Below are positions 36,157 through 47,701 of a stretch of 64,000 nt of DNA, piece by piece (position 1 is the stretch's first letter; every line of letters starts with the position of its first letter). The notes under the pieces were generated by a model that worked only from the letters and a program-made list of their open reading frames with translations, made no database searches and was not told the DNA's origin. The stretch comes from Diphasiastrum complanatum (lineage: Eukaryota > Streptophyta > Lycopodiopsida > Lycopodiales > Lycopodiaceae), in contig MU831871.1 of assembly GCA_029204225.1 (NCBI GenBank), positions 35,543 to 99,542 of the forward strand, written 5' to 3'. Position numbers and translations under genes: made by a program.

Positions 36157-36489
36157 CTCCTCCTCAAAAATCTAGCTTGGAAAAATCTAGCTTGATGGAA
36201 AACATGATGATCTTGAAATTGACTCCATGGGCTGAATTGGTCTTTGCTGGTTCAAAAGGTGTGAAGATCATCCAATTAGCTTGATGTTGATCTGAAATCA
36301 CCATATCCATGATAGTGCTTCTTTGATGTTGACATCTTTGATGAACTTGAGAGCTTTGCACCATCCTAGCACCTCCAAAATTGATTCCATCCAATTTTCA
36401 TGTAGATGCTTGATCTTGAGGCTTGCTCCTTCTTCATGTGCATGATCCTTCATGAGAAAATAAAAATTTCTTCTTGATTTATTAGGCAA
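36157..36489 (-). pseudogene. 3' end of the family's internal region, minus copy
   Basis: It has a short frame with KDHAHEEGASLKIKHLHENW and KALKFIKDVNIKEALSWIW. The same residues recur at 38398-38600 (plus) and 42337-42540 (minus). I see no RNase H or other catalytic motif, so this is a family-specific 3' segment. It is cut at 36486-36487, where it joins leader sequence of the opposite orientation. Confidence 0.5.
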
Positions 36490-37262
36490 GATCTAGAAGC
36501 TCATTTTGTGTTGTTATTGGTGGAGAGTTTGTCTTCTCCTAAGTGATCAAATCTTTATAAGTGGCATTAGCTCTTTCAAGCACAATATCTTATTGAGAAA
36601 AATCACCACTTTTAATTTTGAATTTCATTCCAAGTCTTAAGAGGTAGAGTAATTGGTGGAATCCGATAGGGGTGATTAATTCAATTTGTTGAGCAAAAAT
36701 TGACATAGAATGCATGAAACTGAAATTAGTTCTATTCAACTTTCTTTGTGAGAGTGTGAGGGTCAATTTGTGATCCCATTGGATGTCTAGAATGAGGAGT
36801 CCATATCTGAGTATTCATGCATGGTTGAGATCTTTGTGAATCTCTAGTTGTCTAAATTTTTTAAGCTTTGTGAAACATTGATGGTATAGTTTGTTGTCGA
36901 ATTAAATCAAATTCATTCTAAATCTCAAGAGTGAGATTATTTGGGTCAAGAGTGAGTCCAAAAGAAGTGATTAAGTTTGATTTTCATGTTTTTGAAACAA
37001 CACTCATCTTTTGTTCAAGAATCTCAAGTGTTGAGAGAACTAGTCAAGTGAAGAGAAAAATCTAGGTGTCAAATCTTTTCATATCCATTTCAATTTTCAA
37101 AAGAAAGAGTCATTGGTATTTGATGAGTCCAATAGGAGATTGGATCTGATTTCTTTTGTGATTTGATTCAAAGATTGTGTGCTTTTGTCTTAGTGATCAA
37201 AGCAAAGTTTCCAAGTGACTAGTCATTAGTGTGAAGATTGATTCTTAGGTTTGTGAGCTAGA
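36487..37262 (+). repeat. Leader segment, first direct copy
   Basis: GCAAGATCTAGAAGCTCATT through AGATCATTCTAGATT is almost identical to 40342-41139, differing by scattered substitutions. It is non-coding and corresponds to the second half of the leader that follows LTR2. Confidence 0.9.
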
Positions 37263-37286
37263 TCTTTTGTAGATCATTCTAGATTA

Positions 37287-38021
37287 TTGAAGATGTTCAA
37301 ATCTATTCTCTTGAAAGTCACAAATTACATTTGTAGAATCATATCACAGGTTTTTATTCACATGGCATCAATAGGTGGCATCCTATTGAAGGAAAGAAAG
37401 GATCCTAACTGCAACCTTTGTGGCAAGGGAGGATATATTTTCTCAAGATGCTACAAAAAGAAGACCAATCCATCCAAGGAGAACCAAAGCTAGGGGGCCG
37501 AGGAGAAGGATGGAGCTTCAAGTTGGAAATGCAAATACAAGAAGGACAAGTCCAAGGAAAGGTGTTTCCTTTGTGGAAAGGTGAATGAGGCTTGGAGTCT
37601 CACAAGGACTTGCAAGATTTGTGCTCAAGAGTCCATCACAACACATGTCAAATATTTTGAAATTTTTCATTTGGAAGTGCATTGTTTGGTTCAAGATGCA
37701 AAGATAGATTTCACTTTCATGAAAGTAACTTGGATTTATTTTATGTCCTTGGAAAGTATTTTGCTTGGAACTTTAGATAAGTTCAAACTTATTGTTATGA
37801 TCCAAGAGAAATCAATCAAGAATAAGGAGCAGCAGTCACAAAATGAAAATAGTTTCATTTATGCTATCATGTCAACTTATGAGGAACCATTCTGCTTTGA
37901 AGAGATTTTTGTATCTCAAAGGTGGATTAAGGCAATATTAGTTGAGTGTGATGCCTTAAAAAATAGTAAAATATATACCTTTTCATTTCAATATTGGAAA
38001 AATCATGCCAAGTTGTGGTAA
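37287..38021 (+). pseudogene. Gag zinc-knuckle relic and unidentified frame
   Basis: 37287-37493 encodes CNLCGKGGYIFSRC, a CCHC knuckle in which the metal-binding His is Tyr, followed by a Lys-rich tail. 37581-38021 is an open frame of 146 codons with two more Cys pairs (CKIC) and no family I recognise. It occupies the place of protease and early pol but lacks the DSG motif. Both belong to the plus-strand unit that ends in LTR2. Confidence 0.5.
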
Positions 38022-38291
38022 TTTTTGGACTTATGTTTCTAGCATAAGTAATCTTGATAATCATAGGAAGTGCATATTGAATGGTCATACTTGTTGTGAT
38101 CATTATGAGACATGGAGGTCTCGGATTTCCATCAAGTTAAGTCACGTAAGAGCAAAAGTGATTTGATCACTCATAGTTTGAAAATTTGTATTGAGGCAAA
38201 TTGTAAACTCTTTATGAGAGTAAGTGAATCATCTTCTTAAGACACTTATCTCCATAATGAAGTATTTAGCCTCATTGGATATGAGATTAGC

Positions 38292-38741
38292 ATGGCAAAC
38301 AGGCATGAAGATATGATGCAAACACTTTGTTATTATAGCATGCATCGTCTTGCCAATTTGGACGAGTCTAATTCTCTAGATCGTGGTCACATGATGTTAG
38401 ATCTTTGTGATCCTAATAAATCAAGAAGAAATCTTTATTTTCTCATGAAGGATCATGCACATGAAGGAGGAGCAAGCCTCAAGGTCAAGCATCTACATGA
38501 AAATTGGATGGAATCAATTTTGGAGGTGCTAGGATGGTGCAAAGCTCTCAAGTTCATCAAAGATGTCAACATCAAAGAAGCACTATCATGGATATGGTGA
38601 TTTCAGATCAACATCAAGCTCATTGGATGATCTTCACACCTTTTGAACCAGCAAAGACCAATTCAGCCCATGGAGTCAATTTCAAGATCATCATGTTTTC
38701 CATCAAGCTAGATTTTTCCAAACTAGATTTTTGAGGAGGAG
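38292..38741 (+). pseudogene. 3' end of the family's internal region, plus copy, with polypurine tract
   Basis: The frame 38292-38600 reads SNSLDRGHMMLDLCDPNKSR, LYFLMKDHAHEGG and KALKFIKDVNIKEALSWIW, matching the two minus-strand copies. It is followed by GAGGAGGAG at 38733-38741, immediately before LTR2. Confidence 0.55.
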
Positions 38742-39550
38742 TGTGAAAAATACAAAAAGAAGTTTGGTAGAGGCCAAAAGTCTTGTATATAGATAAACAC
38801 ATGTGAAAATAGTCTACTTGTCATGTACCATAATCATATAGGTTGTACATATGATTTAATTCAAGTTCTAGTGGCTAAAAAGGCCAAAAACTAGTTTTCT
38901 AGACATATGACACATGGCATCAATCTATTGATTGCATGAGCCACATCCTTTGGTTAGGTGTCATATCACATGTGTAGAGGACAGCTCACATGTGTGGAAT
39001 AAGCTGAAGTAGGCGAATTTTGACTTATAGAAGATTTCCAAGTAGATCTCCATATAGAAGGAAAATGGACCAAAAGTGCCCAAAATAGAAGGTTTTGTCC
39101 AGGTGTCAGTTTTGCATGATGAATCATCATATGACAAAGCACCTTCACACATGTGGAATCATAGGGATGATCAGTACCACGAGCTCCCACTTATTGTATA
39201 TATAGAGCCACATTTGGCCATAATCAATGTGAGACACCAATCTTGGTTTTGGAAGCAATTTTGAATGATTCTCTCTATTTGTCTACATTTGTTTTGATTG
39301 TTTTGAGGTTCTATCATTGTGTACTTGACTTTCAGGTTGGAGTCCGTACTCAGACAGTGTTTCACACATGTGAAACCATAAAGTACACTTACTTTCAATT
39401 AATGATTGTTCTTGTTAGGATTTTGTGTCTAGAATTGATCTAGATTGATCTTAATCTGAAGTAGATTGATAGATCAAGTATTTTGTCAACCAATCCCTCT
39501 TGAGAATCAGATTAGGATCCACTCTTGGTACTTTATGTACTTTTTCCACA
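38742..39550 (+). repeat. LTR2 of the mosaic, flanked by PPT and PBS
   Basis: TGTGAAAAATACAAAAAG to ACTTTTTCCACA, 809 bp. A polypurine tract lies directly on its left and the PBS TGGTATCAGAGCC directly on its right. It therefore served as 3' LTR for one unit and 5' LTR for the next. Confidence 0.9.
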
Positions 39551-41139
39551 TGGTATCAGAGCCTAGTACAAGAGGTTTTGTTGAGATTGATAGGGTTAAT
39601 CCAAATCAAAGCCAAAATTAGATGTTTTTTGGAAACTAGTCAAATGTTGTGTAGCGAGTTGGATTTGATAGCTATCCTCAAAATTTTTGGTCCAGATCTT
39701 GTTGTGGGCTGTAGGAACTCTTTTCGCACGTGTGAGGCCGTTCATCTCCAGTTCTGATTGAGAAATTTCAAAAATTTGTAGAATTTGACTCACATACTCA
39801 ATTTGAGTGATTTTTGGTGCAAAATTTTCTATAGAGAATCTAATCCCTTGATTAGTTCTTGGATTAGATCAGCCAAGAAACTAAATTTGAAGCTTGAATT
39901 AGGTGCATTAATTGATTATCTCTGATTTTTTGAGTGCATGTTGAAGTTGAGAGAGATTTTGCTAAAAATCATAGATTAAGGAGTGATATGCAAGGTGATA
40001 GGTTGAAATCCATTGTACCATCACTCTAGATTTGTTCAAGAGTGATAGGGTCAAGTTTAGAAGCATCAATTTGCTAGAAAACATCCTTGGATCTGTCCTC
40101 CAAGTGAAACCTTTGAGAGTTTCTAGTGCATATAGAGCATCTATGCAAATCGTTTGTAGAATTTGGCATAGATTGGCTTAAATTGAGAGTTCTAGAAAAG
40201 AGATTGAGATCCAAGTCACATTTTTCAACCCTACTCAATTTGTTTGAGTGATTGTAAGGTTTGAAAAGAGTAATTAAGGTGTCTATGACAAATGTGTAGA
40301 GAGAGATCCAATTTTCTAAGAGTTCCTTCCTTTGTACAGGGCAAGATCTAGAAGCTCATTTTGTGTTGTTATTGGTGGAGAGTTTGTCTTCTCCTAAGTG
40401 ATCAAATATTTCTAAGTGGCATTAGCTCTTTGAAGCACAATATCTTATTGAAAAAAATCACCACTTTTGATGTTGAATTTCATTCCAAGTCTTAAGAGGT
40501 CGAGTAATTGGTGGAATCCAATAGGGGTGATTAATTCAATTTGTTGAGCAAAAATTGACATAGAATGCATGAAACTGAAATTAGTTCTATTCAACTTTCT
40601 TTGTGAGAGTGTGAGGGTCAATTTGTGATCCCATTGGATGTCTAGAATGAGGAGTCCATATTTGAGTATTCATGCATGGTTGAGATCTTTGTGAATCTCT
40701 AGTTGTCTAAATTTTTTAAGCTTTGTGAAACATTGATGGTATAGTTTGTTGTAGAATTAAATCAAATTCATTCTAAATCTCAAGAGTGAGATTATTTGGG
40801 TCAAGAGTGAGTCCAAAATAAGTGATTAAGTTTGATTTTCATGTTTTTGAAACAAAACCCATCTTTTGTTCAAGAATCTCAAGTGTTGAGAGAACTAGTC
40901 AAGTGAAGAGAAAAATCTAGGTGTCAAATCTTTTCATATCCATTTCAATTTTCAAAAGAAAGAGTCATTGGTATTTGATGAGTCCAATAGGAGATTGGAT
41001 CTGATTTCTTTTGTGATTTGATTCAAAGATTGTGTGCTTTTGTCTTAGTGATCAAAGCCAAGTCTCCAAGTGACTAGTAATTAGTGTGAAGATTTGATTC
41101 TTAGGTTTGTGAGCTAGATCTTTTGTAGATCATTCTAGA
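39551..41139 (+). other. PBS and leader of the plus-strand unit
   Basis: It starts with TGGTATCAGAGCCTAGTAC (initiator tRNA-Met PBS, 39551-39563), followed by about 1.6 kb of non-coding leader. The second half (40342-41139) is the direct repeat of 36487-37262. The first 210 bp recur inverted at 41150-41361. No gag start follows; the leader is cut at about 41139. Confidence 0.8.
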
Positions 41140-41361
41140 TTTGAAATTTCTTAGTCAAAACTGGAGATGTATGGCCTCACACGTGTGAATAGAGTTCCTA
41201 CAGCCCACAACAAGATCTGGACCAAAAATTTTGAGGATAGCTATCAAATCCAACTCGCTACACAAAATTTGACGAGTTTCCAAAAAACTACAAATTTTGG
41301 CTTTGATTTGGATTAACCCTATCAATCTCAACAAAACCTCTTGTACTAGGCTCTGATACCA

Positions 41362-42195
41362 TCTGGAAAAAGTACAAAAAGGACGAAGAGTGGATCCTAA
41401 TCTGATTCTCAAGAGGGATTGGTTGTCAAATTACTTGATCTATCAATCTACTTCAGATTAAGATCAATCCAGATCAATTCTAGACACAAAATCCTAACAA
41501 GAACAATCATTAATTGAAAGTAAGTGTACTTTATGGTTTCACACGTGTGAAACATTGTCTCAATACGGACTCCAACCTGAAAGTCAAGTACACAATGATA
41601 GAACCTCAAAACAATCAAAACAAATGTAGACAAATGGAGAAAATCACTCAAAATTGCTTCCAAAACCAAGATTGGTGTCTCACATTGATTATGGCCAAAT
41701 GTGGCTCTATATATATACAATAAGTGGGAGCTCGTGGTACTGATCATCCCTATGACCCCACATGTGTGAAGGTGCTTTGTCATATGATGATTCATCATGC
41801 AAAACTGACACTTGGACAAAACCTTCTATTTTGGGCACTTTTGGTCCATTTTTCTTCTATATGGAGATCTACTTGGAAATCTTCTATAAGTCAAAATTCG
41901 CCTACTTCAGCTTATTCCACACATGTGAGCTGTCCTCTACACATGTGATATGACACCTAACCAAAGGATGTGGCTCATGCAATCAATAGATTGATGCCAT
42001 GTGTCATATGTCTAGAAAACTAGTTTTTGGCCTTTTTAGCCACTAGAACTTGAATTAAATCATATGTACAACCTATATGATTATGGTACATGACAAGTAG
42101 ACTATTTTCACATGTGGGAACAGGCTCCACACATGTGTGTTTATCTATATACAAGACTTTTGGCCTCTACCAAGCTTCTTTTTGTATTTTTCACA
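41362..42195 (-). repeat. LTR3 of the mosaic, flanked by PBS and PPT
   Basis: It starts TCTGGAAAAAG (TG changed to TC) and ends ATTTTTCACA, 834 bp. A minus-strand PBS (41350-41361) lies on its left and the PPT complement on its right, so like LTR2 it is shared by two units. Confidence 0.9.
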
Positions 42196-42573
42196 CTCCT
42201 CCTCAAAAATCTAGTTTGGAAAAATCTAGCTTGATGGAAAACATGATGATCTTGAAATTGACTCCATGGGCTGAATTGGTCTTTGCTGGTTCAAAAGGTG
42301 TGAAGATCATCCAATGAGCCTGATGTTGATTTGAAATCACCATATCCATGATAGTGCTTCTTTGATGTTGACATCTTTGATGAACTTGAGAGCTTTGCAC
42401 CATCCTAGCACCTCCAAAATTGATTCCATCCAATTTTTATGTAGATGCTTGGCCTTGAGGCTTGCTCCTTCTTCATGTGCATGATCCTTCATGAGAAAAT
42501 AAAGATTTCTTCTTGATTTATTAGGATCACAAAGATCTAACATCATGTGACCACGATCTAGAGAATTAGACTC
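42196..42573 (-). pseudogene. 3' end of the family's internal region, second minus copy
   Basis: It carries SNSLDRGHMMLDLCDPNKSR, KDHAHEEGASLKAKHLHKNW and KALKFIKDVNIKEALSWIW, and runs straight into a PBS (42574-42584) and a truncated LTR (42585-42774). The unit between LTR3 and LTR4 therefore keeps only about 380 bp of interior. Confidence 0.6.
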
Positions 42574-42584
42574 CTCTGATACCA

Positions 42585-42774
42585 TGTGGAAAAAGTACAA
42601 AAAGGACCAAGAGTGGATCCTAATCTGATCCTCAAGAGGGATTGGTTGTCAAATTACTTGATCTATTAATCTACTTCAGATTAAGATCAATCTAGATCAA
42701 TTCTAGACACAAAATCCTAACAAGAACAATCATTAATTGAAAGTAAGTGTACTTTATGGTTTCACACGTGTGAA
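42585..42774 (-). repeat. LTR4, truncated
   Basis: It matches the first 190 bp of LTR1 and LTR3 and then breaks within the TTTCACACGTGTGAAA palindrome, where it joins protease-coding sequence of a copia element. Confidence 0.85.
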
Positions 42775-42775
42775 A

Positions 42776-44080
42776 AAACTTCACAAAAGTTTTCATTCTC
42801 AAAAGAATTCAACTTGAAAATTCCACCATATCTAGATCCATTAGCTAGGACCTCATCATTTTTCTTGATAAAACAAGTATTGGAATTGGACTTTACATCA
42901 CAACCATTATCAAGCAACTTCTCAACACTAGTCAAGTTCTTTGTAAGCTTAGGAACAAAAAGAACATTGGAAAGTGCAAGAACTTTAGAAGAAGCAAGTT
43001 CAAAAGAATGTTGCCAATTCCTTCAATAGAGCATTCATGATCATTTGCAGTATAAATAGATCTTTTAAGTCCTTTGTAAGGTACAATTGAGTCAAAAGAC
43101 TCCTTTGAACAGCACATATGTGAAGAAGCTCCACTATCTATGTACCAAGCTCCATCTTTCTTGAAAGGTGATGAAGAAAAACTTGACACCATGAGTGATC
43201 CTTCTCCATCACTTGCAACAAAATCTTCTTCAATCTCTTTTTGAGTGCTTGCTTGAGTTGGTTTTTCTTTTTTGAAACTATTGGAGGCAAAGTGCCCCTT
43301 CTTGCCACAAAAGAAACACTTGACTTTCTTCTTCTTGGTCTTTGAAGTAGAAGGATGAGATGAGTCATGTTCTTCACCATCTTTGTCTCGATCCTTGGCT
43401 TTGTCTTTGTTGAATGTTTGAGAAAACTGGTTCTTGCTCCTTCCTTTATGCTTGTCCTTGACAAAGAGGCCAGTATGCTCGTGTTTATTCATCCTAGACA
43501 GTTTGTAACTTTTCCTAGCTTCTTCAGAAATGAGAATTCCTTGGAGAGTTTCTAAATTAGGAAACTCCTCCTTAATGGCAAATGACTGAACAAGATTATC
43601 ATAGTCATCTTTCAAACCATTTAAAATGACTTGAACTAGCTCATCTTGGTTAATAGTAACACCAACACAAGAAAGCTCCCTATGAAGATCTTTTACTCTC
43701 AGAACATAGTTTGATGCACTCTCCTCACTTCTTTGAAAACTTTGGAAAATTTGATTCCTAAGAGTGAGTATTCTAGAAGTGTTCTTTGCTTCATAGATGG
43801 ATTTAAGTGCATCCCAAGCTTCTTTGGCAGTAGTCCAAGATCCAATTTCTCTCAGAATTTCATTAGATACATTCATCTTAATGAAATGTAGAGCCATTCA
43901 AGCTCTCTTTCTAGACTTTGGTATTTCAAGCTGTGCTTGAGGCTCCTCCTCAATACCAAGTTCTATGTCCATAACATCCTGGAGTATCAAAATAGGCTCC
44001 ATTCTAACCTTCCAAATTGAGTAATTAGAAGTACTAAGTCTTTCACTTGGTTCTAAGAGATATCCTCCTACAGGTGCCAT
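42776..44080 (-). pseudogene. Copia Gag and aspartic protease fragment
   Basis: ATG 44080 opens MAPVGGYLLEPSERLSTSNY. A TGA at 43898-43900 interrupts the frame, which resumes at once with HFIKMNVSNEILREIG. Gag features include WDALKSIYEAKNTSRIL, LRNQIFQSFQRSEE and ELVQVILNGLKDDYDNLVQSF. A Lys-rich linker precedes a zinc knuckle CFFCGKKGHFASNS in which the last Cys is Ser. The protease site is WYIDSGASSHMCC. A frameshift lies near 43010. It is related to the Gag of the RT-less element at 24640 and is fused to truncated LTR4, so the 3' part was deleted. Confidence 0.85.
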
Positions 44081-46525
44081 ATTGTGAAGACTTCTTGGTT
44101 ATTGGACAATTATATGTTTGAGCTTGTTCCAATCAGACTTAATGTTGATGCCCTCTACTATAGGTATTTACTTCCTATGTGAAAAACTTGCAACTGTATT
44201 TCACGGCGGCAGAATCAACTTGGTTTCTGACTAGGCCATGACTTGAGATCCAGAGCTAGCTCATGAATTGCAACTACTTGGCTGGCTCACCACAGGTCGG
44301 AGGCTCAGTCCTTGACTTCCTAACTTGCTCTGGGACCTTTATGGAGTGTCACCCCTTAGAGTCTTACAGGGCATCTTGGTGCACCTGAGTCAGCTTTACA
44401 ACAGTCCTGTTGAGGGTATTCCCAACATAGAGCGAATAAAAGAAAATGTGTCAATAAATGTGTTGCGAGGGCGTGGCTTCCTGCGCGTATAAGCCCATGA
44501 CCCAATGAGCATGCAAGGTGATTGTAAATAGAAATAATGGACTTGGGCCCCTTGTAATTAAAATAAAACCTGAGGCCCAAATTGCCCTTACTCCTTTTTA
44601 AAGAAGCAAAAAAGTTTTGTTCGCTCTACCTTCACTTTTGTTTGTTGTAAAAAGTCAGTAGTTTGTGACTAATCAATTTGAGGAAAAAGATTTAAGAAAT
44701 GCAGGATCTTTTTAACTTTGGCAATCTTCAACTTTTTGGGTGTTGAGCTATTGACTCATGGGAGACTCTTCAATTTAGGCCCCACATTAGAGTCATGTGC
44801 TTGTGGAGTCTAGACTCTATGTACTCCTTGGGAAAACCGGTAGGGTAGGACTCGAATAGGAATAAATTTTCAAAAAAAGATAGCGTAAAATCTTTGACGA
44901 TTTTTTATATGAGCATATATATTCATTTATGAGTAAATGTCTTCAAAAAAATGGTGGCGCTTAAAAAAATGCACGTTTTTTTTAGGATAACTTAAAAGAG
45001 GTTTGTGAGCAATGACTCTCGGTCACCATGAGTGTTTATGAGCAATGACTCCATGTCACCATGATGGTTTATAATCAAGGGAATGGACCTCAAGTCTCTT
45101 GATCATGAAATACAAATTTCAACTATTGTAATTTGTGGGAGACTAGAGTCGAGAAACTGACGTCGTAATTTGTGGGAGACTGGATTCGCGAAGCTGCATT
45201 CCGAAGGATCCACCCGTGTGACCCAGCTCGGTATGGACGCGGCGTGGCTGTAAGCTGACGTAACTCTGAAAAGCCTCGAGTAATGGAAAGTCTCCAGTCC
45301 AGAACATCAGGATTCTGCAATCCGCTGCAATTCGCTGGCCTCATCCGCATTGCTAGGCTCTGGCATATCATATCGGAAGTGGGCCCGATTTTGATCCCCC
45401 TCGACTCTTGGAGTGGCTTTTGGTTTATGCGACATGCCACCGTAGGGGATGGCCCTTGGGGTATGGAACCCATAAATGACATCATGTTTCAAAGTCTTCT
45501 GAATGAATGAAATACAACAGTTTTCGAAAGGGTACATAGTTCTATCTCACGCGCTAGTTTGAACATTGAACGCCTTTCAAGCTCAGGATATCCACATCAT
45601 CGACATGCTACGCAATAAAATCAGAAATCTGCGTGAAATCGGCTATTGACTGCGTAGTGTTAATTCTCAAAAGCGTTATAGTGCAGGAAAGGATCGTGCC
45701 TTAGTTTTCATTGAATGCAATTATGCAAGCAAGGGGAATCATTCAACATCTGTAGTTTTTTTAAGGTGAAAACATCAAAATTTTCAAAAATATACCAAAT
45801 TGATTGTAAGAATGGTCTCGGTATAGTGTATGACAGTGTAAAAAATTACAGATTCACGAGATCAATTGACAACGTGGATCGTTTAATCCCCTTCTGTTCG
45901 GGGTTCTGCTGTATAATAACTATATATGATCCTAAAGTTCTATTCTTACTTCCTACTTCATCAATCGTGTCTTATGAACCGTCTTATCTGAGTTCGTCGC
46001 CGCCAATTTTCTGCTAATACATCAATTACTACCCTCTTGACTAGTAAAGAGCATAGAGTCGCAGCATTGGGAATTCTGTTGCTGGATGAATGCGGGAATT
46101 TGTGAATTGCTCGCATTAGTTCATTCGCAGAGCATCAAACTTCATCCTGATAAGCTTCTCAATAATGTTAATAGTGAAAGAAAATTATTGTGAAGCTCAA
46201 ATGCAAAAACAAGAATTATCTAGTTTCTACTACTGCAACATATGGCAGACAACAATTACAGATTTACTGCATGGAAATAATGGGCGGAAGAGACAATGAA
46301 TCAATGAGACATAAAACAATTACAGATTACTGCGTCTAATGCACTCTTGCATTTATATCATCTGAATTACAGATTTACAACAAAACTTGTGCGCTGTTTG
46401 GATCTCAAATAGTGCATCACCACAAGAGAGCTCCTCTCTCTTGCGAACAGCTAGCTAGTATCCTGTACTAACTCCACACAGTCTGTCTCTCGTTAATCCT
46501 ATATATAGAGAATGGAGAGACCACT
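44081..46525. other. No recognisable gene; locally less AT-rich patch
   Basis: 44081-45110 is unidentified. 45115-45550 is less AT-rich, with an open minus frame of 120 codons (45485-45123) that has no recognisable motif and overlapping frames in other directions, so I do not call it a gene. The words GTAATTTGTGGGAGACT occur twice, near 45128 and 45165. 45551-46525 shows nothing identifiable. Confidence 0.4.
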
Positions 46526-47178
46526 GATCTGATCTCTAGTAAATTATATTTGGGTCACATTATCTCGGCAGATGGGATTAAGATGTACCCTAGTAAGATT
46601 AAAGAAATACTCAGTTGGCTGAGATCTCAGATTCTTTTAGAGCTTCAGATCTTTCTTGGTTTGGTGGGATATTACAAAGGATTTGTCAAAGAATATGCTT
46701 ATATAGCAATTCTCCTGACAAATCCTTTTAAGAGGAAGGGAAAGGAGTTCATTTGGGAGTCCGCACAACATGAGAGCTTTGATGCTCTCAAAACAGCCTT
46801 AGCTACAACACCAGTTTTAAAAGTCGTCGACCCCAATCAGCCATTTGTGGTCAAAACAGATGCTAGCGACTTTGCAGTTGGTGTTGTACTAACTCAGAGT
46901 GGACGACCAATTGCGTTCGAGAGTAAAATACTCGAGCCAGCATAGACTAGGTACAGTGCCTATGAAAAGGAACTCTTCTCCATAGTTCATGCCCTTAAGA
47001 CTTGGAGGCATTATTTGTATGGTGCCAACTTTGAGGTCTTGACAGACCATGGAAGTCTCAGATACCTTTGCAATCAGCCTGAGCTCAGAGGTCGTAAAGC
47101 TCGTTGGGCTGAGTTAATGCAAGAGTTTGATATGTCTATCAGATATAGTCAGGGGAAATTTATAAGGGAAGCTCCTTA
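46526..47178 (+). pseudogene. Ty3/gypsy reverse transcriptase end and RNase H fragment
   Basis: It begins abruptly at KLYLGHIISADGIKMYPSKI, part of the RT thumb. It continues FLGLVGYYKGFVKEYA, the connection, and RNase H residues VVKTDASDFAVGVVL, KELFSIVHALKTWRHYL and LTDHGSLRYL. A TAG at 46942-46944 (in the otherwise open frame) and loss of the ALSR-type end make it non-functional. The catalytic TDAS and Glu positions of RNase H are intact in the remnant. It faces a gypsy element on the other strand. Confidence 0.85.
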
Positions 47179-47189
47179 GATCCTGCTTA

Positions 47190-47673
47190 CAAATCCTAAA
47201 CACAAAAGGATAACACACTGTGGAGAAACCACCCAACCAAGTAGAAGCATCCAATCAATCTATAGAAGCCTCACCTTCAAGCCAAGGAACAAGAAGTATG
47301 AATGTAGAGTGAGAGCCTGGCAATGAATCAAGAACCACGATGAGGAGTAGGGCAAGTTTGGTCCTCTTATATAGAGCCTAATGCATCCTGGGCACATAGC
47401 CCTATGATCCCTATACAAAGATTCACCTAGAATAGAGTCCTTTGCATGGACCAACTATTCATAGAATTGCTATTGATAACTCTACACATGCATACACTGT
47501 CTCATTACCTTGTCTAAACTCCACTTAGTGTGTTCTGGGCCTCACAAGGATATTAGTTACTTTCGGGTCACATCCATTATGACGTGACATAACTAATAGC
47601 TTGTTTCACAGGAGTACCATGTATCCAAGGCTAGGAGTATATTGTATCCTATGTACTGGTCATGGACATAACA
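47190..47673 (-). repeat. LTR of a minus-strand gypsy element
   Basis: On the minus strand it starts TGTTATGTCCATGACCAG at 47673, directly after an AAGAGGAAAGAA-type polypurine tract. The start resembles the LTR at 7410 (TGTCATGCCCATGAC), which suggests one lineage. A TATA box (complement of CTTATATA, 47366-47373) fits LTR promoter position. The left end near 47190 is uncertain because no second copy is present. Confidence 0.6.
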
Positions 47674-47701
47674 TTCTTTCCTCTTTAAACTGTTTCTATC
47701 C

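Larger units (their letters stand above)
35333..42774. mobile_element. Palindromic mosaic of a copia-like LTR family
   Basis: Left to right: LTR1 (35333-36156, minus), pol-end (36157-36486, minus), leader part (36487-37262, plus), gag and pol relics (37287-38600, plus), PPT, LTR2 (38742-39550, plus), PBS and full leader (39551-41139, plus), inverted leader start with PBS (41140-41361, minus), LTR3 (41362-42195, minus), pol-end (42196-42573, minus), PBS and truncated LTR4 (42574-42774, minus). LTR2 and LTR3 each have PPT on one side and PBS on the other, so each is shared by two internal regions, as in tandem elements. The order implies several rounds of nested insertion or unequal recombination within one family. 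Confidence 0.75.

Noticed and set aside
35440-42317. Many 60-120 codon ORFs repeated in both orientations
   Set aside because: They lie wholly inside LTR copies and repeat with the LTR, so they are chance frames in repeated non-coding DNA.
45123-45537. 120-codon minus ORF and overlapping frames in a less AT-rich patch
   Set aside because: Overlapping frames on both strands, no motif and no promoter or homologous copy; it is better explained by local base composition.
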